This document shows positions 22,344-31,974 of a DNA stretch of 47,790 nucleotides, one piece after another. Source of the DNA: an uncultured Bacteroidales bacterium. Lineage in GTDB: Bacteria; Bacteroidota; Bacteroidia; Bacteroidales; P3. Under the pieces are notes generated by a model. That model was given only the letters and a program-made list of their open reading frames with translations, was not told where the DNA came from and did not search any database. Where the stretch lies: positions 1-47,790 of the forward strand of contig CAJOHZ010000023.1 in assembly GCA_905234695.1 (NCBI GenBank), written 5' to 3'. Both the position numbers and the translations under genes were made by a program. Numbering within the stretch: the stretch's first letter is position 1; each line of letters opens with the position of its first letter.

Positions 22344-24140
22344 ATGCCCTCCCAGCGTCATCGACTCTCACCCAACATGCTGATGGGAATTCTCCTGTCG
22401 GCATGGGGGTTGCTGAACCTGCTGCAAGCCAACTGGACGGAACTGGCCAACGACGAAGCCTATTATTGGTACTTCTCGCAACATCTGGACTGGGGCTATT
22501 TCGACCACCCCCCAATGGTGGCTTTCCTGATATGGCTGACCCGCGGATGGATTGGCGGCGAATTGGGCGTGCGGCTGATATCTGTGCTGCTGCAACCCGT
22601 GGGGCTGTACCTCTTCTGGACCCTCCTGCGGCCGTCCAAACCCTCCCGCCGCGATGCGGTGATATACTTTCTGGCATGCTTCTCCCTGCCGTTGCTGCAA
22701 GTGTATGGCATTCTGGCCCTGCCCGACGCGCCGCTGCTTTTCTTCACCGTGGTGTTTCTCTGGGCATTCAAACGTTTTACCGAACACGACAACTGGGGGC
22801 ACGCACTCCTTCTGGCCGTGGCCATGGCGCTGCTGATGTACAGCAAATACCACGGCGCGCTGGTCATCCTGTTTGCTCTCCTCTCCTGCTTCCGCATCTT
22901 CCGCTCGCCCAAATTCTACGTCGCGGTGCTGCTAGCGGTGCTGCTCTACACACCACACCTCTGGTGGCTCTATACGCACGATTTCGTCACCCTTCGCTAC
23001 CACCTTGTCGACCGGACCAACGGCACAGGGTTCGACACCAACAACCTCCTCGGATACCTGTTCATCCTGCTGATAGCCTTCCACCCCCTGTGGCTTTACC
23101 ACTACGGGAAAGGACTGGTACACTGGTGGCGGGAGTCGCTGACCGGCATCCGTAGGACCCTCTTCTTCGTGCTGACGGGCTTTGTGGCCTTCTTCCTCTT
23201 TGCCTCCCTGCGCGACAACATCCAAGCCCAATGGCTGCTGCCCATCTGTTTCGCCCTTGTGGCACTCCTGTGCGACACGGCCCGGGCAAACGACCGCGCC
23301 TACCGCCATATCTGCACCGTGTCGGTAGCCACCGCCATTCTGTGGATTGCCGTGCGCCTGCTGGTGCTGTTCAACCCTTTACAACTGAAAGGGGAGCTGT
23401 GGGACAACAAGGCCGACAATCACGCCCTCGCCCGTCTCGCCGACGGACGCCCCGTGCTTTTCATGCAGAACTACACCGCCTCGTGCAAATACCGCTTCTA
23501 TACCGGCGGCCAGGCCTACACCCTGCCCTACCTCTACGACCGCGACAGCCAGTGGCGCTATGACGACAGCGACACTGCCTTTACCGACAAGGAGGTACTG
23601 GTGGTCCTGAACGAGAACCCCTACACAGACACCCTTCTGCTGCCCGGCGGCCGACAGGTGGAATACCTCTCCCTGCCCAATTACAAACCGCTGCGCAAGG
23701 TGTGGATTGAGGCCGCCACACCGCTGTGCGACACCATTGACGAAAACGGCCTGCTGCCCGTGCAGCTCCTCGTCCGCAACCCATACCCCTACGACCTCTA
23801 CAGCACCGACAAGGAGCCGCTGATGATTACCTTCCTCTACCGTATCGACCAGCGACACCAGCCCGAACACCACTACCCCCTTACCGACACCCTCCACGCA
23901 CACTCCGACAGGAATGCTCCGCCCGACACGGTATGCCTTATGGTCGCTGCCTCCAGCCTGCCCTCTGCGGGCGAATACCTCTTCGGATTCTCGCTGCGTC
24001 GCAACACGCTGCGGTCATGCCTCAACAGCGAACGCCACCTGTTGCAGATAGAACGGCCGCAGGGTCGTATCGTCATCCACGAGAAGGAACGCCGTAGTTT
24101 CCGTCACCAACCTACCCTCCACGACAATGAAACCCTATAA
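22344..24140 (+). CDS. GT39/ArnT-like membrane glycosyltransferase
   Basis: I start at ATG 22344 (MPSQRHRLSPNM; 598 aa); the open frame continues upstream only as lpxD shadow. About 11 hydrophobic helices fill the first 370 residues. The first periplasmic loop has the family acidic motif NDEAYYW and DHPPM, as in ArnT/PMT enzymes that use polyprenyl-phosphate sugars. A soluble periplasmic domain of about 220 residues follows. The 3' end overlaps the SGNH gene by 14 bp. The likely job is adding a sugar to lipid A, glycan or protein outside the inner membrane; which one is not decidable. Confidence 0.85.
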   Translation: MPSQRHRLSPNMLMGILLSAWGLLNLLQANWTELANDEAYYWYFSQHLDWGYFDHPPMVAFLIWLTRGWIGGELGVRLISVLLQPVGLYLFWTLLRPSKPSRRDAVIYFLACFSLPLLQVYGILALPDAPLLFFTVVFLWAFKRFTEHDNWGHALLLAVAMALLMYSKYHGALVILFALLSCFRIFRSPKFYVAVLLAVLLYTPHLWWLYTHDFVTLRYHLVDRTNGTGFDTNNLLGYLFILLIAFHPLWLYHYGKGLVHWWRESLTGIRRTLFFVLTGFVAFFLFASLRDNIQAQWLLPICFALVALLCDTARANDRAYRHICTVSVATAILWIAVRLLVLFNPLQLKGELWDNKADNHALARLADGRPVLFMQNYTASCKYRFYTGGQAYTLPYLYDRDSQWRYDDSDTAFTDKEVLVVLNENPYTDTLLLPGGRQVEYLSLPNYKPLRKVWIEAATPLCDTIDENGLLPVQLLVRNPYPYDLYSTDKEPLMITFLYRIDQRHQPEHHYPLTDTLHAHSDRNAPPDTVCLMVAASSLPSAGEYLFGFSLRRNTLRSCLNSERHLLQIERPQGRIVIHEKERRSFRHQPTLHDNETL

Positions 24141-25533
24141 GATACTCGTTTTCCTCGCCGCCGTCATCACCATCCTGGCATTGGTGTGCGCCTGCTTCCC
24201 CAAGAAAGGGGTCGAAGTGGGCTCCCAAACCCTCCATTTCCCCACCCTCAAGAAGGTCATGAACCCCAAAGAAGAGATGGATGTGGAGGCCTTTCTCGCG
24301 CGGCAAGATTCCCTCGACGAGGTGCTGCTCAGCAAGCAGGACACGCTGAGCCAATACCGCCGCCAGATGGACAGCAGCGACACCCGTTTCTGGTTCCCCA
24401 ATGACGACGACCGCTTCTTCGACGACCTATTCGCCAGCATGGAGGCGGCACAGGACCACGACCGCGTTATCCGCGTGCTCCACTACGGCGACTCGCAAAT
24501 CGAGATGGACCGCATCAGCGACCGTCTGCGCAGCCACCTGCAAGAGCTCTTCGGCGGCGGCGGTCCGGGACTGGTTCCCTTCGCCACCCTCATCCCGTCG
24601 CTCTCGGTCAGCACCTACGGCAGCGGCAGCCTGACCCGCCAGTCGCCCTTCGGCGACAGTCTGGTGGTGCGTGCCAACGGAAACTATGGCCCCATGGTGC
24701 AGGACTTCCGTGTCGCCGGCTCGGCCACCTCCACCATCACCGCCTCCACCCACAAGCGTTGCGACGAACGGCTGTACCAATTCTCGCGTTTCAAGATGCT
24801 GTTCAACAACCGGCCCGGCCCACTCACCGTCGCCTTCCGCGACCGCAAAGGATGCTATAGCGACGAACAGCACTGCGACCAGCCCGGCGTGCAGGCCCTG
24901 AGCTGGCGGCTCGACAGCGCCACCACCTCGGTGCGCATCGCCGTTACCGGCACCGCCGACATCTACGGCATCATGGTCGACGACAGTCCCGGAGTGGCCG
25001 TCGACAACATCCCCATGCGCGGCTGCTCAGGACAGCAATTCACCTCCATCAACCGGGAGCAGCTTGCCGACGCCTACAGCCAAATGGACGTGGGCCTCAT
25101 CATCCTCCAGTTCGGGGGCAACTCGGTACCTTACATCAAGAATGAGAAATCCCTCGAAACCTACTGTACCAATCTAGGGAAACAGATTGACCGCCTGCAC
25201 CAGTGCTGCCCGGGGGCAAAGATACTCTTCATCGGCCCCTCCGATATGAGCACCCGCCTCCAAGGCGAGATGCAGAGCTACCCCTTCCTTCCCACCATCA
25301 TCGAGGGACTGCAGCAGATGGCCAACGAACACGGGGCCGCCTACTGGAGCATCTACCACGCCATGGGTGGCTACAACTCCATGCCGGCATGGGTACGGCA
25401 AGGGCTCGGCGGACCCGACTACCTGCATTTCTCCCAGCGCGGCGCCGATATCATGGGCGACCGGCTGGCCGGGGCATTCGAGAATATGTATCGCATCTAC
25501 CGCATGAGAAAGGAGGTGTCCGATGCGCAATAG
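24127..25533 (+). CDS. SGNH/GDSL hydrolase, first of a pair
   Basis: The 468-aa protein has an N-terminal membrane/lipoprotein signal (hydrophobic 7-22, cysteines at 21 and 23). Block I is HYGDSQIE with nucleophile S123, block III is FGGNS near 320, and block V is D431-x-x-H434 (DYLHFSQ). These are the catalytic Ser-Gly-Asn-His elements. The 75-residue region after the anchor is charged and may be a spacer. It overlaps both the upstream GT39 gene and the downstream SGNH gene (11 bp). Next to an MBOAT gene, the role is probably periplasmic O-acetyl transfer rather than lipolysis. Confidence 0.85.
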   Translation: MKPYKILVFLAAVITILALVCACFPKKGVEVGSQTLHFPTLKKVMNPKEEMDVEAFLARQDSLDEVLLSKQDTLSQYRRQMDSSDTRFWFPNDDDRFFDDLFASMEAAQDHDRVIRVLHYGDSQIEMDRISDRLRSHLQELFGGGGPGLVPFATLIPSLSVSTYGSGSLTRQSPFGDSLVVRANGNYGPMVQDFRVAGSATSTITASTHKRCDERLYQFSRFKMLFNNRPGPLTVAFRDRKGCYSDEQHCDQPGVQALSWRLDSATTSVRIAVTGTADIYGIMVDDSPGVAVDNIPMRGCSGQQFTSINREQLADAYSQMDVGLIILQFGGNSVPYIKNEKSLETYCTNLGKQIDRLHQCCPGAKILFIGPSDMSTRLQGEMQSYPFLPTIIEGLQQMANEHGAAYWSIYHAMGGYNSMPAWVRQGLGGPDYLHFSQRGADIMGDRLAGAFENMYRIYRMRKEVSDAQ

Positions 25534-26944
25534 GCTCACCGCCGTCTGCCTCCTGCTGCTGTGTCTCGCCCCCGCCCTGCAAGGGCAGGAGGAATACCCC
25601 TTCATCAAGCGCAAAGCCAATGTGCTGCACTACGACACTGCCGCCGCCCCCATGCAGCATTTCTTCCGGAAGTGGAACACCGCCATGACCACCGGCAGCG
25701 GCAACATAAACATCGTTCATATCGGCGGTTCGCACGTCCAGGCGGGCACCTTCCCCCATCGGGTGCGCACCCGCCTGCTGCTGGCACACCCCACCATGGT
25801 TGGGGGTCGAGGGATGGTGTTCCCCTATTCGGCAGCGGCCAAATGCAACAACCCGGCCGACTACAAGGTCCACTGCCTGGAGAAAGTCACCCTGACCCGC
25901 AACGTGCATAAAAATCCCGACCACACCCTGGGCCTGTGCGGCATCGCCGTCACCGCCCACGATGTTCCCACCCGCATCCAGATGCTCTTAAACGACTCGC
26001 TGATATACTACGCCGTCACACGTATCGTGCTGCTGGGCTATTCGCCCGACCACATCGTCCCGCGCATCAGCTATGACGGCCGAGAGATACTGCCTTCCTA
26101 CATCGACTCGGCTTCCCACCGCTATGTCTTCAACCTGAAGCAGGAGGTGGACTCCTTCGACATCGTTCTGCCCTGCGAGACCAGCCAGAGCTTCACCCTC
26201 ACCGGCGTGGCCCTCGGCAGCCGCCGACCGGGCATCACCTACCACTCCATCGGGGTCAACGGCGCCGCCGTGCCCGACTACCTCAAATGCAGCCACCTCA
26301 CCACCGACCTCCGGCTGGTGCGGCCCGACATGGTCATCTTCGGCATTGGCATCAACGACGCCCACACCACCGACTTCGACACCGTGGTTTTCAAGAACAA
26401 CTACCTGAGGCTGTGCGACTCTATCCGCAGCGTCAACCCCGACTGCGCCTTTCTCTTCATCACCAACAACGACTGCTATCGCCGTACCGGCCGTCGCCGC
26501 TATGCGGTCAACCACAACGGCCCGCTTGTGCGCGACGTATGCTACCGCCTGGCCGCCCAGACCGGCGGAGCGGTATGGGACCAGTTTGAGATTATGGGCG
26601 GGCTGAAATCCATGGAGAAATGGCAGGCAGCAGGGCTGGCCCAACGCGACAAGGTACACTTCACCCGTGCAGGCTATCTCCTGCTGGGCGACATGCTGTA
26701 CGAGGCCCTGGAGAAGGAACTGAATCGCCCTGTCGCGCCCTTGCGCCCTGCCGCCAGCCGTCCCGACTCCGCAGTCAAACCCAAGCCCAAACCTACCGAC
26801 ACCGCTACCGGCGAGAAGCCCCTCCCCCGGGGACTGAGACGCAAAGCCTCGACCCCGCGCCACGCTACCATCCAACCTCCGACATCCGATACCCCGGTTA
26901 CCACAGTACCTGCCGATGACAGATTTCCTTACATATCTCAATAG
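25523..26944 (+). CDS. SGNH hydrolase, second of a pair, Pro/Lys-rich tail
   Basis: The 473-aa product has a signal peptide (ending LQGQ). Block I is HIGGSHVQ with S70 (Gly replaces the usual Asp of GDS), block III is FGIGIND and block V is D376-x-x-H379 (DKVHFTRAGY). Residues from about 400 to the end are rich in Pro, Lys, Thr and Arg (KPKPKPTDTATGEK), possibly a wall- or glycan-contacting tail. It overlaps its neighbours on both sides (11 bp and 29 bp), so its dosage is likely tied to the MBOAT. The pair may act in sequence on one glycan; that is inference. Confidence 0.84.
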   Translation: MRNRLTAVCLLLLCLAPALQGQEEYPFIKRKANVLHYDTAAAPMQHFFRKWNTAMTTGSGNINIVHIGGSHVQAGTFPHRVRTRLLLAHPTMVGGRGMVFPYSAAAKCNNPADYKVHCLEKVTLTRNVHKNPDHTLGLCGIAVTAHDVPTRIQMLLNDSLIYYAVTRIVLLGYSPDHIVPRISYDGREILPSYIDSASHRYVFNLKQEVDSFDIVLPCETSQSFTLTGVALGSRRPGITYHSIGVNGAAVPDYLKCSHLTTDLRLVRPDMVIFGIGINDAHTTDFDTVVFKNNYLRLCDSIRSVNPDCAFLFITNNDCYRRTGRRRYAVNHNGPLVRDVCYRLAAQTGGAVWDQFEIMGGLKSMEKWQAAGLAQRDKVHFTRAGYLLLGDMLYEALEKELNRPVAPLRPAASRPDSAVKPKPKPTDTATGEKPLPRGLRRKASTPRHATIQPPTSDTPVTTVPADDRFPYISQ

Positions 26945-28823
26945 CCTCTTCTCCTTCGACAACGAGCACCCCCTGCTATTCACCCAGTTCCACTTCTGGG
27001 CGTTCTTCTTCCTCGTCTACATAGGCTTCTGTCTGATTGTCTCGGTGGGCGAGCAGCGCTCCCGCCGCCGGTTGACCGACCTGCCCACCGGGCAGCGCAT
27101 CGGCCGCGCCCGTCGGCTGTGGCGCAACGGCTACCTCTTCCTCGTCAGCCTCTTTTTCTACTACAAGACCTCCGGCCTCTACGTGTGGCTGCTCATCGGC
27201 TCCACCATCGTCGGCTACACACTGGGGCTCTGCTTCGACAACCTTGCCCACCGCCAACAGCAGCAAGGCAGCTCCACCCAGCCGCTCCGCAAAGCCCTGA
27301 TGATTGTCGGCGTGGCCCTCAATCTGGGAGTCCTCTGCTATTTCAAATACGCCTACTTCTTCACCGACATCTTCAACACCATCGCCTCGGCCCATTACTC
27401 CATCGCCACGGTCATCCTGCTGCCGGTGGGCATCAGCTTCTTCACCTTTCAAAATATCAGCTACATCGTAGATGTATACAAAGGCAAGGTGCGACATGTG
27501 GACAACATCCTCGATTTTGGATTCTACACCACCTTCTTCCCCCAGTTGGTGGCGGGGCCCATCATCCGCGCCGACCAGTTTGTGCCCCAGCTTTACAAGC
27601 CGTTCTTCCTCAGACGCCGCCAATTTGGCATCGCTGTCTTCTGGATTATGAACGGCCTCTTCAAGAAACTTATCCTCAGCGACTACCTCGCCGTCTCTTT
27701 TGCCGACCGCGTCTTCACCAACCCTCTGCTCTACACCCCGTTCGAGAACTTCTCGGCGCTGTTCGTATACTCACTGCAGGTCTATGCCGACTTCTCAGGT
27801 TATACCGATATCGCCATCGGCGTGGCCATGCTGATGGGCTTCTACCTGCCCAAGAACTTCAACTCGCCCTACAAGGCCACCAACCCCGCAGGCTTCTGGA
27901 AGCGGTGGCACATGTCGCTGAGCAACTGGCTGAAAGACTACCTTTACATCCCCCTCGGCGGCAACCGACACGGCACTCTCGGCACATACCTCATCCTCGG
28001 TGTGATGCTGATAGTCGTGGCATTGATGGCCAAGACCACCTGGGTTACCGTCACGGTCATCGCCGTCATCACCCTCCTGACACTGGTCTACCTCCTCTTC
28101 CCCAGTCACCGGAAGACCTTCACCACCAACCTCAACAACTTCGACACCATGCTCCTCGGCGGCATGTGGCACGGAGCCTCCTTCAACTTCATCACCTGGG
28201 GTGCCCTCAACGGGGCGGGCATCCTGGTATACAAGGGGTGGAAAGGCCAGGGCACCCGGGCACGCATCCTCATCATCGGCGCCCTCTACATCACCGTGGC
28301 GGTGGCCGACAAGTTTTTCCCCCTGCCGGTGTTGAACATGTTCGAATACGCCCTGCGGGTCATCGCCATCGCCATTGTCGGGTTGGAAATACTGAAATGG
28401 ATTGCCCTCCCCTATGCGAAACTCACCGCAGCGATACGGGGACTTTACACCGTGTGGAATATCCTGTTGACCTTTGTATTCATCAGCTTCACCCGCCTCT
28501 TTTTCCGCAGCGGCTCCAACCTCAACCCCGCCGAAGCCAACGAGGTGGCCTGGCGCACCGCCACCCAGATGGTTGAGCGCATCGGCGGCCAGTGGAACTG
28601 GCAGCAGGTGCCCGCTATCCTTGAGAACTACGCCCCCGTCTTCATCGTCTTCGCCCTCGGCATGGTCATCCACTGGCTCCCGGAACGGTTCAAACGCCGC
28701 TACCGCCTGTGGTTTGCCCAGCTGCCCCTGTGGCTCATGATTCCCGCCGTGGTGCTGGGGGTCTTCATCGTTTACCAATTCATCACAGCCGACCTGCAGC
28801 CGTTCATCTATTTCCAATTCTAG
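26916..28823 (+). CDS. MBOAT family O-acyltransferase (AlgI/DltB-like)
   Basis: The 635-aa polytopic protein has the AlgI-type signatures FFPQLVAGPIIR, YADFSGYTDIAIG, then RWHMSLSNWLKDYLYIPLGG (H332) and MLLGGMWHGASFNFITWG with the catalytic-type H419. These proteins move acyl groups from the cytoplasmic side to periplasmic partners, commonly SGNH proteins. The two SGNH genes directly upstream fit that partnership. The ATG 26916 is 29 bp inside the previous gene. The length is above the 450-500 typical for AlgI because of extra helices after residue 430. Confidence 0.92.
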   Translation: MTDFLTYLNSLFSFDNEHPLLFTQFHFWAFFFLVYIGFCLIVSVGEQRSRRRLTDLPTGQRIGRARRLWRNGYLFLVSLFFYYKTSGLYVWLLIGSTIVGYTLGLCFDNLAHRQQQQGSSTQPLRKALMIVGVALNLGVLCYFKYAYFFTDIFNTIASAHYSIATVILLPVGISFFTFQNISYIVDVYKGKVRHVDNILDFGFYTTFFPQLVAGPIIRADQFVPQLYKPFFLRRRQFGIAVFWIMNGLFKKLILSDYLAVSFADRVFTNPLLYTPFENFSALFVYSLQVYADFSGYTDIAIGVAMLMGFYLPKNFNSPYKATNPAGFWKRWHMSLSNWLKDYLYIPLGGNRHGTLGTYLILGVMLIVVALMAKTTWVTVTVIAVITLLTLVYLLFPSHRKTFTTNLNNFDTMLLGGMWHGASFNFITWGALNGAGILVYKGWKGQGTRARILIIGALYITVAVADKFFPLPVLNMFEYALRVIAIAIVGLEILKWIALPYAKLTAAIRGLYTVWNILLTFVFISFTRLFFRSGSNLNPAEANEVAWRTATQMVERIGGQWNWQQVPAILENYAPVFIVFALGMVIHWLPERFKRRYRLWFAQLPLWLMIPAVVLGVFIVYQFITADLQPFIYFQF

Positions 28824-28826
28824 CAA

Positions 28827-30818
28827 ATGAAAATCAAAGCCTTCCCTTTTAGCCACATCCTGTCGGTACTCATCAATCTGGCCCCTGTCTACCTCCTCTA
28901 CATGATTACCCGCGTGGCCTTCGTGCTCGAAAACTGGAGCCTCTTCTCCGTCGACTGGGAGCAACTCGACATGGGTGAATTGCTTGCCGGAAGCCTCCGG
29001 TTCGACTCCTCGGCAATCCTCTACACCAACTGCCTGTGGGTGCTCCTTATGCTCTTCCCACTCCACACCAAAGAACGCCCCTGGTGGCACACGATGTGCA
29101 AATGGCTCTTTGTGGTAATCAACTCCCTGGGATTGACCATCAACCTTGTCGACAGCGTCTACTCCCAATATACCGGCCGCCGCACCACCGGCACCTTCTT
29201 CGCCGAATTCTCCAACGAGGATAACCTCGGCGGCATCTTCTTCACCGAACTCGTCAACCACTGGTACCTGCTCCTCCTCGGGCTGGCCCTTGTCGCCGCC
29301 CTCTGGTTCCTCTACGTCAAACCCGACATCGCCCTCTTCCAGTCGCCGCAACAGACTCCACAAACCAAGCACAAAAAATCCCACTATTACCTCGCCACCA
29401 CCCTCAGTTTCCTTGTGGCGGTTCCCTTCTGCATCTTCGCCATGCGCGGCGGCTTCACCCGCGACACACGGCCCATCACCATCTCCAATGCCAACCAGTA
29501 CGTCCACTCCCCCCAGCAGGCCTCCATCGTCCTCAACACCCCCTTCTCCATCATCCGCACCCTCGGCAAGACCACCTTCGCCGACCCCGGCTATTTCACC
29601 CCTTCGCAGCTCGACAGCCTCTACTCGCCCATCCACGTCCCCACATCCGCCGACACCGTCCCCATGGTCAGTGGCCAGAAGAACGTCATGGTCATCATCC
29701 TTGAAAGCTTCGGCCGCGAACACATTGGCTATTATAACCCCGGCCGCGAGAGCTACACCCCCTTCCTCGATTCGTTGCTGGCGCACTCACTGACCTACGA
29801 GCACACCTTCGCCAACGGCCGCAAGAGCATCGACGCCATGCCCTCGACGCTCTCCTCAGTGCCCTACTTCATCGAACCCTTCATCCTCACCCCTTCCTCA
29901 CTCAACGACATCAGCGGTTTGGCCGACTGTCTGGGACAGCAAGGCTACAATACCGCCTTCTTCCACGGTGCCCCCAACTCCTCCATGGGCTTCCAGGCCT
30001 TCGCCCGTTCCTCGGGATTCAAGCATTATTTCGGCATGACCGAATACTGCGACGACCCGCGCACCGGCGGACGCGACGATTTTGACGGCCACTGGGCCAT
30101 CTGGGACGAGGAGTTCCTCCAGTTCACCGCCACCACCCTCACCGAGCACGTCGGGGAGCCGTTCATGGTGGGTTTCTTCTCCGCCACCTCGCACCATCCC
30201 TTCAACATCCCCGAGCGCTACAAAGACACCTACAAGGAGGGCCCGCTGCCCCTCCACCGGACACTTCTGTATAGCGACCACGCCCTGCAGCACTTCTTCG
30301 CCACCGCCAGCCAGCAGCCCTGGTTCAAGAACACCCTCTTCGTCATCACTGCTGACCATACCTCGCAGCTGCAGTACGCCGAGAGCCTCACCTCGGTCGG
30401 CATTATCACCATCCCCATCGCCATTTACGACCCCTCGGGCGAGCTGCCCACCGGTAAGCGTCCCGGAGTCATGCAGCAAATTGACATCATGCCCACCGTA
30501 CTCCGCATCCTAGGCTACAACAAGCCTTATTTGGCCTTCGGGAAAGATGTCTTCGACCCTGGCGAGACCCCCTGGGCCGTCAGTTACAGCAACAACATCT
30601 ACCAATACATCGAGGGGGATTATACCCTCCTCTTCGACGGCGAGCAGCCCACCGGCCTCTACAACTACGTCGCCGACCCCCTGCTGAAAGACAACCTCCT
30701 CAAGCGACCCGACAGCCAACGCCCGCCCCAATCGGACGAGATGCTTCTGCGCCTCAAAGCCATCGTCCAGTCCTACATGCAACGCATGTCCACCAACAGC
30801 CTCGTCCTATCCAAGTGA
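28827..30818 (+). CDS. LTA synthase-like sulfatase-fold membrane enzyme
   Basis: The 663-aa protein has five hydrophobic helices in the first 220 residues, then an alkaline-phosphatase/sulfatase-fold domain. VMVIILESFGRE gives metal ligand E293, NGRKSID gives the probable nucleophile S334 (LtaS uses Thr here), and ITADHTSQ gives a D-H metal pair. Such enzymes transfer phosphoglycerol or phosphoethanolamine from phospholipid to a periplasmic acceptor. The gene is 3 bp after the MBOAT gene. Gram-negative members act on glucans or LPS, so envelope glycan modification is likely; the head group is unknown. Confidence 0.87.
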   Translation: MKIKAFPFSHILSVLINLAPVYLLYMITRVAFVLENWSLFSVDWEQLDMGELLAGSLRFDSSAILYTNCLWVLLMLFPLHTKERPWWHTMCKWLFVVINSLGLTINLVDSVYSQYTGRRTTGTFFAEFSNEDNLGGIFFTELVNHWYLLLLGLALVAALWFLYVKPDIALFQSPQQTPQTKHKKSHYYLATTLSFLVAVPFCIFAMRGGFTRDTRPITISNANQYVHSPQQASIVLNTPFSIIRTLGKTTFADPGYFTPSQLDSLYSPIHVPTSADTVPMVSGQKNVMVIILESFGREHIGYYNPGRESYTPFLDSLLAHSLTYEHTFANGRKSIDAMPSTLSSVPYFIEPFILTPSSLNDISGLADCLGQQGYNTAFFHGAPNSSMGFQAFARSSGFKHYFGMTEYCDDPRTGGRDDFDGHWAIWDEEFLQFTATTLTEHVGEPFMVGFFSATSHHPFNIPERYKDTYKEGPLPLHRTLLYSDHALQHFFATASQQPWFKNTLFVITADHTSQLQYAESLTSVGIITIPIAIYDPSGELPTGKRPGVMQQIDIMPTVLRILGYNKPYLAFGKDVFDPGETPWAVSYSNNIYQYIEGDYTLLFDGEQPTGLYNYVADPLLKDNLLKRPDSQRPPQSDEMLLRLKAIVQSYMQRMSTNSLVLSK

Positions 30819-30939
30819 GCGTTGGGCTCGGTTGAGCGTGGTGTTTACGCAGAGACAAAGTTTGACGGGGGCATACTATTTGCGGCGGGGGTGCGTTATT
30901 ATTGTAAACCGTACGGAAATAACCTAATCTGCCATCATT

Positions 30940-31959
30940 ATGAAAAAGTTTTTCTTTCTGGCCATGACCGCGGTGCTGTTCTGCTCGTGCACCACCAAAG
31001 AGGCCAAAATCCCCGAGAAAAAGGGGTCGTCGGGCAAGACCCTGGAGTTACTGGTGGTCGCCGACCGCAACGTGTACTACGGTAGCACCCAGGCGCTTAT
31101 TGATTCCATCTTCTCCTGCCCGCAGGTGGGCCTCCCCCAGCCCGAAAGCCGGTTCGATATCGTGAATATCCCCATGTCGTCGTATGAGAACAGTGAAATG
31201 TTCCGCAACCACCGCAACATCCTGCTGATGGATGTGAAGCCCGGCAACCCCGACAAGGTGTACCTGCATGTGGACGAGTATGCCGCACCGCAGGTGGTGG
31301 TGGATTTTGCCGCCAAGAGCAACGAGTCGCTCAACGAACTGCTGCGCCAGCATGAGTCGCAGATTTTGGAACAGTTGTATAATGCCGAACACCGGCGGGT
31401 AATCAAAGCCTTTGCAGGGATGCCCGGTTTCGAGGTGAACGAAGCCATCTTTGATCAATTCGGATTCAGGCTGATGTTTTCGAAAGAGTTCTCAATTGCG
31501 AAACAGGAACCGAACTTCGCATGGGTGCGCAAAGAGGCCAAGGACTTCGGCATCGGGGTGCTGGTGGATGTGTTCCCCTATCGCGACACCTCGATATTCC
31601 AAGAGAAGAATATTTTGGACCGCCTCGATACGGTGATGGCGCGCCATGTGCCCAGCAACGCCCCGGGAAGCTATATGGGGCTGGAGCGCCGCCGCGATGG
31701 ACAGGGCCAATACCTAGCCCCCATCGTGTTGAAGAAAGTGCCTTTCGAAGGCAGCGACTACTGCGTGGAGACCCGCGGCTGCTGGCGTTCGTTCGGCGAT
31801 TTCATGGGAGGCCCGTTTGTGTCATACACCCTCCTTTCGCCCGACAAGAAGCAGGTGATTATCCTGACAGGTTATGTCTACTGTCCCCGCAACAAGCCAT
31901 GGACCAAACGCGACCTGCTGATGCAGGTAGAGAGCGTCTGCCATTCGCTGAAATTCTAA
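30940..31959 (+). CDS. DUF4837 family lipoprotein
   Basis: The 339-aa protein has a lipobox-type N-terminus (AVLFCSCTTK, C17 or C15) and the DUF4837 body found only in Bacteroidota (LELLVVADRNVYYGSTQALIDSIF near 33-56; WVRKEAKDFGIGVLVDVFPY; TRGCWRSFGDFMGGPFVSYT). Function is unknown; it should be anchored in the outer membrane or periplasm. It lies 121 bp after the LTA-synthase-like gene, with GC-rich DNA and no clear terminator between, and 15 bp before the DUF6089 gene, heading the uppS-bamA block. Confidence 0.88.
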   Translation: MKKFFFLAMTAVLFCSCTTKEAKIPEKKGSSGKTLELLVVADRNVYYGSTQALIDSIFSCPQVGLPQPESRFDIVNIPMSSYENSEMFRNHRNILLMDVKPGNPDKVYLHVDEYAAPQVVVDFAAKSNESLNELLRQHESQILEQLYNAEHRRVIKAFAGMPGFEVNEAIFDQFGFRLMFSKEFSIAKQEPNFAWVRKEAKDFGIGVLVDVFPYRDTSIFQEKNILDRLDTVMARHVPSNAPGSYMGLERRRDGQGQYLAPIVLKKVPFEGSDYCVETRGCWRSFGDFMGGPFVSYTLLSPDKKQVIILTGYVYCPRNKPWTKRDLLMQVESVCHSLKF

Positions 31960-31974
31960 CCTCCCGACCGACGC

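Noticed and set aside
27795..29786. 663-aa open frame on the minus strand
   Set aside because: It is antisense to the MBOAT and LTA-synthase-like genes, is very rich in Glu/Gly/Val/His and has no recognisable family.
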